Positions 7,932 to 13,707 of a stretch of DNA of 15,658 nucleotides are shown here, piece by piece. Every line of letters starts with the position of its first letter. Position 1 is the first letter of the stretch. The notes beneath the pieces are model-generated. The model made no database searches and was not told the DNA's origin. It saw nothing but the letters and a program-made list of their open reading frames with translations. The position numbers and the translations under genes were made by a program. The stretch comes from JBBIJR01 sp037445875 (GTDB lineage Bacteria; CLD3; SB21), in NCBI GenBank assembly GCA_037445875.1, contig JBBIJR010000077.1:1-15658 (forward strand), read 5' to 3'.

Positions 7932-8158
7932 GCATGGACTGCACTGTGGATATGCATCCGCGCGTATTCACCTCGGAGGCGACCGAGGTTGCCCATCGCG
8001 ATCCAAGGGAGTTGTTCTGTCCGGATTTCGATCTGGGGTGTTTCGACGTGGCGGACGCACGGTTGTGCAAGCGCGGCGTGGACGTGGTCCTGGGGCATGT
8101 GCGCTATTTTACGCTGCCGGTGCTTTCCATCTGTCCTTTGTGCGACCGGCTGCCGTGA
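7928..8158 (+). CDS. Small Cys-containing hypothetical protein
   Basis: A 76-codon frame starts with GTG at 7928, sharing a GTGA overlap with the HD gene's stop; an ATG follows at 7934. Codon third positions are GC-rich like the neighbours. The peptide holds five cysteines, including a C-terminal CPLC, which might bind a metal, but the spacing fits no zinc-ribbon family I know. There is no signal peptide or membrane segment. The overlapping start favours a real, coupled gene. A competing minus-strand frame over the same DNA is rich in Arg, His and Gln and looks like a shadow. It could still be a chance frame. Confidence 0.45.
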   Translation: MSMDCTVDMHPRVFTSEATEVAHRDPRELFCPDFDLGCFDVADARLCKRGVDVVLGHVRYFTLPVLSICPLCDRLP

Positions 8159-8182
8159 GGCGTGAAGACAACGAGAATCGTA

Positions 8183-8211
8183 TTGACTGTGTCGGGCGCC
8201 GTTAGTATAAT
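8183..8211 (+). promoter_or_regulatory. Near-consensus promoter of the tRNA gene
   Basis: TTGACT (8183-8188) and a perfect TATAAT (8206-8211) are separated by exactly 17 bases. The transcript would begin near 8218, about five bases before the tRNA, as expected for a stable-RNA gene. This is the strongest promoter in the window. Confidence 0.85.
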
Positions 8212-8222
8212 GGGGCCGCATC

Positions 8223-8298
8223 GGGCCCTTAGCTCAGCGGTCAGAGCAGAGGACTCATAATCCTTTGGTCCGGGGTTCAAATCCCTGAGGGCCCACCA
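8223..8298 (+). tRNA. tRNA with CAU anticodon, probably tRNA-Ile2 (lysidine type)
   Basis: A full 76-nt cloverleaf including encoded CCA. The acceptor stem is GGGCCCT (8223-8229) with AGGGCCC (8288-8294), discriminator A and CCA (8296-8298). The D-arm is GCTC/GAGC, the anticodon stem GAGGA/TCCTT, the anticodon loop CTCATAA with CAT at 8256-8258, and the T-arm CGGGG-TTCAAAT-CCCTG. CAU can be initiator Met, elongator Met or Ile2. The paired first base excludes initiator type. The CCTTAGCTCAG start, the CTCATAATC segment and the TTGGTC variable region closely match E. coli ileX, so Ile2 decoding AUA after TilS modification is favoured. Elongator Met remains possible. Confidence 0.9.
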
Positions 8299-8328
8299 TC
8301 TCCCGACTCTTGCTCAACTCTGCTGCCC

Positions 8329-8376
8329 TCCTTTGGTCCGGGGTCGCCTCTGGCGAAAAATCCTGAGGACGACCAT
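8329..8376 (+). repeat. Partial duplicate of the tRNA 3' half
   Basis: Bases 8329-8344 repeat tRNA positions 8261-8276 exactly (16 bp, anticodon stem to T-loop). The similarity resumes as AAATCC-TGAGG and ends in ACCAT, matching the tRNA's AAATCCCTGAGG and CCACCAT. Between them the T-loop is replaced by a longer stretch with a small hairpin (TCGCC/GGCGA). It cannot fold into a tRNA and lacks the 5' half. It looks like a decayed copy of the tRNA 3' end, the sort of scar left by duplication or by an integrase using the tRNA as an attachment site. No integrase is nearby. Confidence 0.6.
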
Positions 8377-8449
8377 GACGGGCTGCTTCGAGAGACCTTA
8401 CCTTGCGTCCTGACATCAAACGGATACTCGTGGTGCTCATGTATGCGTG

Positions 8450-8481
8450 AAAAAGCCGCCGGATGGCTGTGCCCGGCGGCT
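8450..8481 (-). terminator. Intrinsic terminator of the exb-tonB operon
   Basis: Read on the minus strand, AGCCGCCGG and CCGGCGGCT form a 9-bp perfect stem with a 10-base loop, followed by a run of five U. It lies 24 bases after the stop of the last tonB gene. On the plus strand no U-run follows, so it serves only the minus operon. Confidence 0.85.
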
Positions 8482-8505
8482 CCGCGATGAGTTTGCGGAC
8501 AGGAA

Positions 8506-9141
8506 CTATTTCAATCGGAAATAGATGGGAATCGAAATGGACACCTTGACCGGACGATCGCGCTGCATGCCCGGAGTGAATCGACACTTCTTCAGTACTT
8601 CCAGAGCCGCCCGACCGAATCCGACGCCCGTCTCGTCTTCCATCACGACCGCGTCCACCATTTGACCCTCTTCATCGATCGTGACCCGAAGGAGCACTTT
8701 TCCTTCCACGCCGGCCTGGCGAGCCAGTTCAGGATACTTCAGATGCCTCTGGATGTAGGCCGTGCCCCCGATGATGCTCGGCTCGGTGTCGTACGGAACG
8801 AAGACCTCTGCTTTCTCCTCGACGACGGGATTCGCAAACTCCGACGGGACCGGAGGCTTCTGGAACCAATCGAGTTCCACCGTGTCGATTTCTGTACCGG
8901 GATCCAGCAGCTCATCCGACCTCGCCATGATCGGCACGACAGGCTTCGCCGGCGGCCGCTCCCTGGCCATCTGCTCCGTACGCTCAATACCGACCACAGT
9001 AACAGTATCGCGAGGGTCCATCACGCGGCGTTCACCCTCGAACGTCACGACGCGAAAAGACAGCGCGACGATAACCAGCGCCACCATCAACGAAAGCTCG
9101 ATAGTCTTGCGATAGTCCCCGCGTCGATCCCGCCTGTTCAT
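8506..9141 (-). CDS. TonB family protein, second tandem copy
   Basis: TonB proteins span the periplasm and pass proton-motive energy from ExbB/ExbD to outer-membrane receptors. The 211-residue product has one N-terminal membrane anchor (ELSLMVALVIVALSF, about 15-29), a short linker with ERPPAKPVVP but no long proline run, and a C-terminal TonB domain: YPELARQAGVEGKV from residue 136, a VGFG segment and a terminal IPIYFRLK strand. ATG 9141 is chosen over longer in-frame starts because AAGAAGG lies just upstream and the extension would cross the terminator at 9177-9204. It is clearly paralogous to the adjacent tonB (both carry YRK-x2-ELSL, YPELARQAG and MQRDrPVKVSI) and probably arose by tandem duplication. 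Expression depends on read-through of the terminator, since I see no promoter in the short gap. Confidence 0.88.
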   Translation of the reverse strand: MNRRDRRGDYRKTIELSLMVALVIVALSFRVVTFEGERRVMDPRDTVTVVGIERTEQMARERPPAKPVVPIMARSDELLDPGTEIDTVELDWFQKPPVPSEFANPVVEEKAEVFVPYDTEPSIIGGTAYIQRHLKYPELARQAGVEGKVLLRVTIDEEGQMVDAVVMEDETGVGFGRAALEVLKKCRFTPGMQRDRPVKVSISIPIYFRLK

Positions 9142-9176
9142 CACACCTTCTTTCGTTGTCCCGTCCCGCGAAAGCA

Positions 9177-9204
9177 AAACGCCCGCGGTACTCCGCGGGC
9201 GTTT
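9177..9204 (-). terminator. Intrinsic terminator/attenuator between the two tonB genes
   Basis: A perfect 12-bp inverted repeat (AAACGCCCGCGG / CCGCGGGCGTTT) with a 4-base loop ends in a short U-run on the minus strand. It lies between the first tonB stop (9225) and the second tonB start (9141). The U-run is short (four U, then G), so termination may be partial. Confidence 0.75.
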
Positions 9205-9224
9205 CTGCAACTTGCTTTTTCTTA

Positions 9225-9866
9225 CTAACCCTTCAGTCGGAACGTCACCGGTATGGTTATCGATACCTTCACGGGTTTGTCGCGCTGCATGGCGGGCTGA
9301 AACTTGCACTTCATGACGACGTCCGCCGCTGCCTGGCCGAATCCCACGTTTCCGTCCTCCTTGAGAACTTCCACACGCAGCACGTTACCCTTGTCGTCGA
9401 TGATCGCCTTGATCAACGCCTTTCCTTCGATGCCGGCCTGTCTAGCCAGTTCCGGGTACTTCAGGTTCTTTCGGATGAAATCGTATCCGCCGATCAGGTT
9501 CGGGGGCGAATCGTACGCTACAAAGATATCGGCTTCGTCGCCACCGTCGTCCTTCTTGGGCGGAGGAGGAGGCGGAGGAGGTATCTCCTCCAGATCGATT
9601 TCCGTATCGTCAATCGTTTCGTCCCCCAGCAGCGTCTCTTGCTCCGACTTGATCGGAATAGCCGGCCGGGCCGGTGGAGGCGGCCGCTTGACCTGCTTCG
9701 TCAAGTCGATCTTCGTCACTTCGAACACGATGCTCGGCTGCTCCACGTCGCGGCCCAAACCTCCGAAGTTGAGCAAACGAAACAGGATCGTCACCATCAG
9801 AAGAGCCAGAATCAACGAAAGTTCAAAATTCTTTCGATACTGGGCCTTCAATTCATGTAGTTTCAT
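9225..9866 (-). CDS. Energy-transducing TonB protein, first copy
   Basis: The 213-residue product has an N-terminal membrane anchor (FELSLILALLMVTILF, about 14-29), a proline-rich periplasmic linker with RPPPPARP (61-68) and eight consecutive prolines at 96-103, and a C-terminal TonB domain with YPELARQAGIEGKA from 137 and terminal IPVTFRLKG. This matches the short TonB proteins of FCB bacteria. AGGAG lies 5 bases before the ATG. It follows exbB and two exbD genes in one operon and is the likely main TonB of the complex. Its receptor clients cannot be told from the window. A perfect hairpin just downstream separates it from its paralogue. Confidence 0.93.
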   Translation of the reverse strand: MKLHELKAQYRKNFELSLILALLMVTILFRLLNFGGLGRDVEQPSIVFEVTKIDLTKQVKRPPPPARPAIPIKSEQETLLGDETIDDTEIDLEEIPPPPPPPPKKDDGGDEADIFVAYDSPPNLIGGYDFIRKNLKYPELARQAGIEGKALIKAIIDDKGNVLRVEVLKEDGNVGFGQAAADVVMKCKFQPAMQRDKPVKVSITIPVTFRLKG

Positions 9867-9908
9867 AACGACTCCTATCTTCTTCCGCAGGGTTAGACCG
9901 GGTGACGA

Positions 9909-10331
9909 TCAATACTCCGCGCTGGGTTTCGACTTGGTGCCGTAGAAAATACGCAGAGCGCCGGCCTTGCGAAGCTCCTGCTGCACATCGTTGAGGACTC
10001 CCATTTTGGAATTCCGATCCACACGAAGAAAAACTATAAGTTGAACATCCCGCTCGATCTTCTGCCGTGCAATATCGTAGATTTCGGATGTCGAGCGAAC
10101 GGGTATGTCATCAAACGACACGGTTTCCGTTTCGTCGATCCAGATGTACGACGTATGCGTCTTCGTTGCGAGCTTTTCGACCTTGTAAGCTTCGGGAATG
10201 TCCACGGGAAGGCCCGTGAACTTCTTGATGACGGTCGATACCATGAAAAACAGCAGCAGCGTGAACACGATATCAGACATCGATGCGCCGGGAATCTGCG
10301 GAACACCGCGTGGCTTTTTCTTGAACTTCAT
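9909..10331 (-). CDS. exbD: ExbD/TolR family protein (distal copy)
   Basis: A 140-residue biopolymer transport protein: a short basic cytoplasmic N-terminus, a single membrane helix beginning SMSDIVFTLLLFFMVSTV with the conserved proton-path Asp at residue 20, and a periplasmic domain ending in DVQQELRKAGALRIFY. With ExbB it forms the inner-membrane motor that uses the proton gradient to drive TonB. GGGGAG lies 6 bases before the ATG. It sits 18 bp downstream of the first exbD and upstream of tonB. The two exbD copies differ considerably outside the membrane helix, so they may have distinct roles in a mixed ExbD dimer. TolR cannot be excluded by sequence, but the tonB neighbours favour ExbD. 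Confidence 0.93.
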   Translation of the reverse strand: MKFKKKPRGVPQIPGASMSDIVFTLLLFFMVSTVIKKFTGLPVDIPEAYKVEKLATKTHTSYIWIDETETVSFDDIPVRSTSEIYDIARQKIERDVQLIVFLRVDRNSKMGVLNDVQQELRKAGALRIFYGTKSKPSAEY

Positions 10332-10349
10332 GTTAATCTCCCCTTGGCT

Positions 10350-10751
10350 CTACTTTTCGGGTTCCGCAATGGAAATCTTCTTGGCCTCTGCCTGCTTGAG
10401 CTGGTCCAGAACGGCCACGAACACCCGGTACGGAGTGTACCGCGTCGTCTTGACCGAAACAATCAGCTTGTCGTTCCTGGCAATGCGTTCCTTCACGATG
10501 TCACGGACCTGATTAAGAAACCGCGGTTCTTCATCGATGAGGATATTGCCGTTGTCGTTGATCAGGATGTTCATGATATTCTGCGGAGGAATAGGCTTGA
10601 CCTCGCCTTCCGGCGGCAATACGAGGTCGATGCCTTTGTCGCTGCCGATCGTCGTAACGACCAGAAAGAAAATAAGGAGCAGGAAGGCCATGTCCGCCAG
10701 CGAAGCCGTTGGGATATCAGCCGAGGTCGTTTTTCGTTTTTCTACCAGCAT
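10350..10751 (-). CDS. exbD: ExbD/TolR family protein (proximal copy)
   Basis: A 133-residue ExbD with the usual layout: a cytoplasmic MLVEKRKTTSADIPTAS start, a membrane helix LADMAFLLLIFFLVVTTI carrying the conserved Asp at residue 20, and a periplasmic domain with NILINDNGNILIDEEP and a closing DQLKQAEAKKISIAEPEK. It couples proton flow to TonB together with ExbB. No clear Shine-Dalgarno precedes the ATG, and it begins 18 bp after the exbB stop, so it may rely on ribosomes arriving from exbB. It is one of two adjacent exbD genes, a doublet common in FCB-group exb operons. Confidence 0.93.
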   Translation of the reverse strand: MLVEKRKTTSADIPTASLADMAFLLLIFFLVVTTIGSDKGIDLVLPPEGEVKPIPPQNIMNILINDNGNILIDEEPRFLNQVRDIVKERIARNDKLIVSVKTTRYTPYRVFVAVLDQLKQAEAKKISIAEPEK

Positions 10752-10769
10752 GGGTTGATTCGCTGTTGG

Positions 10770-11396
10770 TTACTTCTTCTGCTCAATCTCGACGATGGCT
10801 TCGACGAGCGAGGCCGAGCTCTCTTCCATGTCGACGATCAGGCGATTGATTTTGGCGGTGAAGAAATTGTAGAAGAACTGCAGGATCATCGCAACGATGA
10901 GGCCGAACAGGGTCGTCAACAGGGCCACGGAGATACCCGTCGCGACGATCGCCGGTGAGATATCGTTGGCTTTGGCAATCGCCTCGAAAGCAAGGATCAT
11001 ACCCTGCACCGTTCCCGTAAAACCGAGCATGGGCGCGACCGCGATGAAGAAGGCAATCCACACCATACCACGATCGAGGAAGGCCATTTCAATGGCGCCC
11101 GCGTTGACAATGGCTTTTTCGACCTGGTCTATCCCTTTGTCCACACGCATCAAGCCCGCATGAAAAATGGCCGCCACAGACCCGCGTTGATTTGCCGAGA
11201 CCTCCACTGCACGCTGCACCCCTCCTTCATCGAGCGCATTCTTGATCTTGACCAGGAACTTCCGGGTGTTGACTCCGGACCGGCTCAGGGTAATGAACCG
11301 CTCGATGCAGATGGCCAATCCCAGAATCAGACAGATAAGTATGGGATGCATGAAGCCACCGCCGTCCCAGTAGTAATCAATGAGTGATTTTTCCAT
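10770..11396 (-). CDS. exbB: ExbB/MotA/TolQ family proton channel protein
   Basis: The 208-residue product has three membrane helices: HPILICLILGLAICIERF (about 17-34), WIAFFIAVAPMLGFTGTVQGMILAF (about 112-137) and ISVALLTTLFGLIVAMILQFF (about 156-176). The family signature PMLGFTGTVQGM and the VATGISVALLTTLFGL helix line the proton channel. ExbB forms the pentameric scaffold around ExbD in the inner membrane. It is the first gene of the exbB-exbD-exbD-tonB-tonB operon, has a perfect AGGAGG 10 bases before the ATG, and has its own promoter at 11478-11506. It could be called TolQ by sequence alone; the tonB genes downstream decide for ExbB. Confidence 0.93.
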   Translation of the reverse strand: MEKSLIDYYWDGGGFMHPILICLILGLAICIERFITLSRSGVNTRKFLVKIKNALDEGGVQRAVEVSANQRGSVAAIFHAGLMRVDKGIDQVEKAIVNAGAIEMAFLDRGMVWIAFFIAVAPMLGFTGTVQGMILAFEAIAKANDISPAIVATGISVALLTTLFGLIVAMILQFFYNFFTAKINRLIVDMEESSASLVEAIVEIEQKK

Positions 11397-11477
11397 AAAA
11401 CGCAGGCCTCCTGAATTGATGTAACACTTTGCTGGAAAAGGTTAAGATGTGCTTTTTGATCCGCCGACAAACGGCTA

Positions 11478-11506
11478 ATTCTAAAGCACATTTCGCTAAA
11501 AGTCAA
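11478..11506 (-). promoter_or_regulatory. Promoter of the exb-tonB operon, embedded in the tsaD end
   Basis: On the minus strand TTGACT (11506-11501) and TAGAAT (11483-11478) are spaced by 17 bases, matching consensus at 5/6 positions in each box. The -35 box contains the tsaD stop codon TGA (11505-11503). The predicted start near 11471 gives a leader of about 75 nt. No Fur-type box is recognised. Confidence 0.78.
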
Positions 11507-12546
11507 ATAAATTTTGCCCTTCCCAGCGGCCAGGACGGCCTGGGCGGCGCCGTGTACTCGGATCGGCGGCCCAAACTGTGGTGCAACGCTCCGGTCCACC
11601 CGATCATCACAGCGTTGTCCGTACACAACGCTTTGGGTGGAAAGAATACCTTTATTCGCCCGTCCCGGACCGCCTCCGCCATTCGGTGCCTCAACCGGCT
11701 GTTGGCCGCGACGCCTCCGGTGACGACCAGCTGGTCCAATCCATATCGCTCACAGGCGGCGACCGATTTCTCCGTCAGGACATCCACGATCGATTCCTGG
11801 AATCCGGCGCACACATCCGGCAGTCGTTCCGGCCGCAGGGACTCGGGATGTTTTCCGAGATAATTCATGACCGACGTTTTGAGGCCGCTGAAGCTGAAAT
11901 GGAAATCCCCGCTGCTCCGCATCGGCCTCGGGAAAACGACTTTCGACGGGTCACCTCGTTGCGCAAGGCGGTCGATCACCGGGCCGGCCATAAGGGACCC
12001 CGGAACGGGCTCTACATTCAATAAACGGGCCACTTTGTCGAAACATTCCCCCGCCGCATCGTCGAGCGTCTCGCCAACGACTTCGTAGTCCCCGACCGAT
12101 CGCGCCACGGCCAACAATGTGTGTCCTCCGGAGACGACCAGTGCCGCAAACGGAAAATCGGGAGACGGATCCACCAGCAGGCACGCCAGGATGTGTGCTT
12201 CGATATGATGGACACCGATCCACGGCGTGTTCCACGCCAGCGCAAGACCCTTGGCGATGTTCAACCCGACCAGCAGACTGCCGACCAGGCCCGGCCCTTG
12301 AGTCGCGGCAATCAAACCGGGAGGCCGTGGGGCCGCGGTCAGCACCTTCTTGACCACAGGCAGGACATTGCGCTGATGGGCCCGCGAAGCCAATTCCGGC
12401 ACGATCCCGCCGAACTCACTGCCCTGGAGTTCGGAAGACACGGCCTGGGACAGGACCTTCCGTCCCCGCAGCACAGCCGCCGCCGTGTCGTCGCACGACG
12501 TCTCGATCGCCAGTACCACGAGCTCAGGGTTGGAGGTCGGTATCAT
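11503..12546 (-). CDS. tsaD: tRNA N6-threonylcarbamoyladenosine transferase TsaD
   Basis: TsaD transfers the threonylcarbamoyl group from TC-AMP to A37 of ANN-decoding tRNAs, working with TsaB and TsaE. The 347-residue product has the ASKHA fold: IETSCDDT (14-21), ATQGPGLVGSLLVG (81-94), the metal-binding HHIEAH with ligands H114 and H118, VVSGGHTLL, GLKTSVMNYL, VTGGVAANSRLR, and the metal ligand D310 in CTDNAVMIG. A longer in-frame extension exists, but it overlaps ybbR and is Ser/Arg/Cys-rich out-of-frame sequence. ATG 12546 gives the normal length. This start overlaps the last 23 bp of ybbR, suggesting coupling; no strong ribosome site is visible. Its stop codon lies inside the next operon's -35 box. 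Confidence 0.96.
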   Translation of the reverse strand: MIPTSNPELVVLAIETSCDDTAAAVLRGRKVLSQAVSSELQGSEFGGIVPELASRAHQRNVLPVVKKVLTAAPRPPGLIAATQGPGLVGSLLVGLNIAKGLALAWNTPWIGVHHIEAHILACLLVDPSPDFPFAALVVSGGHTLLAVARSVGDYEVVGETLDDAAGECFDKVARLLNVEPVPGSLMAGPVIDRLAQRGDPSKVVFPRPMRSSGDFHFSFSGLKTSVMNYLGKHPESLRPERLPDVCAGFQESIVDVLTEKSVAACERYGLDQLVVTGGVAANSRLRHRMAEAVRDGRIKVFFPPKALCTDNAVMIGWTGALHHSLGRRSEYTAPPRPSWPLGRAKFI

Positions 12547-13468
12547 CGAGGTGAATGAGGTTGAAACGGTTCGGGCTGAGCTGTGTCCACGTGACGTCGC
12601 GAGGCACGAGGATCTGCAGGACGGGCTGAGCGCGGTTGAGCCTCTGCTCGAGATCGTAGTCGATGACCCCTCGCACGCTGTCCCTCGACAGCGAAGCAAG
12701 GAAATCGATACCGCCGCGCAGCCGCAGGGAAAATGTCGACGGCTGCACGGCGACACTTACGTTGGGGGGAACATGAACCAGCTGGATGGACAGGTTTTCC
12801 ATGACCGTTTCGCCGAGGGGCTGAATGTCCACGAAGACCTCTACCTCGGCTTCGCGAAACCGGATGCGTCGGGACGGCTTCAGGCCCAGACCCAGGGACA
12901 GCGTCTGGTCTTTGTTCACACCCTCGATATGCTCCTCTTCCGTGGGAACAAAAGGCACACTGTCGGCATAGCTCTCGGGAAGCTCCACATCCAGTGAGTC
13001 CGGATGGAGCCGGAAATTGCCCACCATCACGTATCCGGCTTCGCACGCCACGCGCACCAGCGGCCGAATGGGAATGCGCCGTCTAAGCAAACGCTCGTAC
13101 CGCAGCGCAATCGTGTCCTTGGACGGAACGGAAACTACCACGGCCTGGGTGTTGGACGGCAGACGCACAGCACCGGCATGCTCGGACAATACGATCTCCT
13201 GTCCTTCCTTGATGACCGAAGCATCCAGCACGTAGCGAACGTCGAGGAAATACCGCAGGCCGATCAACGTCCGCCCGTCGCTTTCAAACAGCACCGGCAC
13301 TTCGTCCGGAAGGTCCGACACTACGACGAGTCCCTCACGGACGTTCGTCAGCTGCAAGGGGACCGGAATGATGTGTTGAAATCGGTCGGAAGACTTGACG
13401 TAAAACCAAAGAATAAAAGCGACAACGACAGAAACAAGGAAGATTCTATAGCTTTTGAGGAGTTTCAT
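12524..13468 (-). CDS. YbbR-like domain protein
   Basis: The 314-residue product has one N-terminal membrane anchor (about 8-24, IFLVSVVVAFILWFYVK) followed by an extracytoplasmic part made of repeated beta-rich YbbR-type modules (VPLQLTNVREGLVVVSDLPDEV near 36; a later repeat near VMENLSIQLVHVPPNVSVAV). In Firmicutes such a protein (CdaR) binds and regulates the diadenylate cyclase CdaA. No cdaA is visible here, so that role is not shown. The GC-rich leader has AGGCGGA just before the ATG. The gene lies 32 bp after the zinc-ribbon gene and overlaps tsaD by 23 bp, so it is part of the dgt-zinc ribbon-ybbR-tsaD run. A periplasmic or envelope-facing role is inferred from topology. Confidence 0.85.
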   Translation of the reverse strand: MKLLKSYRIFLVSVVVAFILWFYVKSSDRFQHIIPVPLQLTNVREGLVVVSDLPDEVPVLFESDGRTLIGLRYFLDVRYVLDASVIKEGQEIVLSEHAGAVRLPSNTQAVVVSVPSKDTIALRYERLLRRRIPIRPLVRVACEAGYVMVGNFRLHPDSLDVELPESYADSVPFVPTEEEHIEGVNKDQTLSLGLGLKPSRRIRFREAEVEVFVDIQPLGETVMENLSIQLVHVPPNVSVAVQPSTFSLRLRGGIDFLASLSRDSVRGVIDYDLEQRLNRAQPVLQILVPRDVTWTQLSPNRFNLIHLDDTDLQP

Positions 13469-13500
13469 TCCGCCTACCCCACCCCGTCACTCGCGGCGCC

Positions 13501-13692
13501 TCACCGTTCAGAGTGCGACAGTTTCTTGCCGATCCCCAGTTCGCCGTTGTCGATGCGCAGGTTGAATCCGCAATCGGGATTGGTGCAGACCCAGGCTTTG
13601 TAATGGATGCTCGCGCCGTCGCGTCCGTAGTCCGACAGAGGCACCAACGTTCCCTTCTCGCATTTCAGGCACTTCGGAAAATGCATTTCCAT
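13501..13692 (-). CDS. Small zinc-ribbon protein
   Basis: A 63-residue protein with a CxxC pair at residues 8 and 11 (KCLKC) and a second pair at 36 and 41 (VCTNPDC), the layout of a single zinc ribbon. Between them is the segment PLSDYGRDGASIHYKAW. No other domain, signal or membrane segment is present. It has a strong ribosome site (AAAGGAG, 7 bases before the ATG) and lies 15 bp after dgt, so it is cotranscribed. It may bind nucleic acid or a protein partner, but I do not recognise a named family. Confidence 0.8.
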   Translation of the reverse strand: MEMHFPKCLKCEKGTLVPLSDYGRDGASIHYKAWVCTNPDCGFNLRIDNGELGIGKKLSHSER

Positions 13693-13707
13693 TTCGGAGC
13701 TCCTTTC

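Noticed and set aside
8255..8587. Minus-strand frame across the tRNA ending in GPQGFEPRTKGL
   Set aside because: This peptide is the well-known artefact of translating the antisense of a tRNA T-arm and anticodon arm. The frame also overlaps the terminator and the end of the second tonB.
9558..9581. GGA/CGG triplet run as a microsatellite
   Set aside because: It encodes the octaproline of the TonB linker in frame, with mixed codons, so it is a coding feature rather than a slipped repeat.
10041..10958. 305-codon plus-strand frame over exbD and exbB
   Set aside because: Composition is dominated by Arg, Asp, His and Leu, typical of the antisense of membrane-protein genes; the minus frames are full-length ExbD and ExbB.
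11503..12756. Longer 417-codon version of tsaD
   Set aside because: The extra 70 residues are Ser/Arg/Cys-rich and lie in the wrong frame of ybbR; the ATG at 12546 gives the normal TsaD length.
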